NCBI GenBank assembly: GCA_050735975.1
Contig: JBOHVS010000244.1
Location: forward strand, 1 to 10,201
Direction of reading: 5' to 3'
DNA length: 10,201 nucleotides
From: DATMBL01 sp050735975
GTDB lineage: Bacteria > Desulfobacterota > Binatia > UBA9968
This document shows positions 10,200-10,201 of this stretch, piece by piece. The notes under the pieces were generated by a model, which saw nothing but the letters and a program-made list of their open reading frames with translations, was not told the origin of the DNA and did no database searches. The translations under genes were made by a program, and so were the position numbers. How positions within the stretch are numbered: the stretch's first letter is position 1; every line of letters begins with the position of its first letter.

Positions 10200-10201
10200 G
10201 A

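Noticed and set aside
10195..10201. GTTAGGA at the right edge as a further attC R box.
   Set aside because: It coincides with the natural CGT-TAG end of the dehydrogenase pseudogene, and the partner box and stem would lie outside the window or are not visible.

Overview
The window is best read as a stretch of a sedentary integron cassette array. About a dozen short transcription units, all on the minus strand, are separated by attC-like recombination sites of 53-81 bp. Each site is bounded by boxes of the RYYYAAC / GTTRRRY type (some degenerate), and most enclose an imperfect inverted repeat with extra-helical bases. No integrase gene (intI) is visible, so within this window it is a cluster of attC sites lacking an integrase (CALIN-like); an integrase could lie outside. 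Base composition is moderately GC-rich. The mix of gene families (DUF4160/DUF2442, HepT/MntA, BrnT/BrnA, DUF385, a Methyltransf_2 O-methyltransferase, a GFA protein) suits an environmental, non-enteric bacterium such as an acidobacterium, verrucomicrobium or similar. The sequence alone does not fix the phylum.

Layout in the direction of transcription (right to left): a decayed 2-hydroxyacid dehydrogenase on the plus strand (about 9760-10199) flanks the array. Then come a DUF385 deazaflavin-type oxidoreductase and attC; an exported cupin and attC; brnT (frameshifted)-brnA and attC; a frameshifted two-helix membrane protein with an overlapping unknown gene and attC; an O-methyltransferase followed by a methyltransferase fragment and attC; mntA-hepT and attC; a DUF4258 protein with a small partner and attC; a SEC-C zinc protein and attC; an antitoxin remnant, an orphan Phd-type antitoxin and attC; a WD40/PD40-like protein and attC; DUF4160-DUF2442 and attC; a 5'-truncated nucleotidyltransferase-like gene with a small partner and attC; a PF09720-type antitoxin with a ParE toxin and attC; and a GFA-family gene that runs off the left edge.

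Toxin-antitoxin or TA-like modules dominate (ParE/PF09720, DUF4160/DUF2442, DUF4258/partner, HepT/MntA, BrnT/BrnA, orphan Phd, possibly the nucleotidyltransferase-like pair). This is typical of large chromosomal integrons, where such modules are thought to stabilise the array. The other cassettes are stand-alone metabolic or unknown functions; nothing suggests one shared pathway. Several cassettes are damaged (brnT, the membrane protein, the antitoxin remnant, the methyltransferase fragment), suggesting an old, partly decaying array. Three TA-like units carry a TANNNT -10-like hexamer exactly 6 nt before the start codon, which suggests leaderless transcripts made from promoters inside the cassettes. 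Several reading frames run into or through their attC sites.
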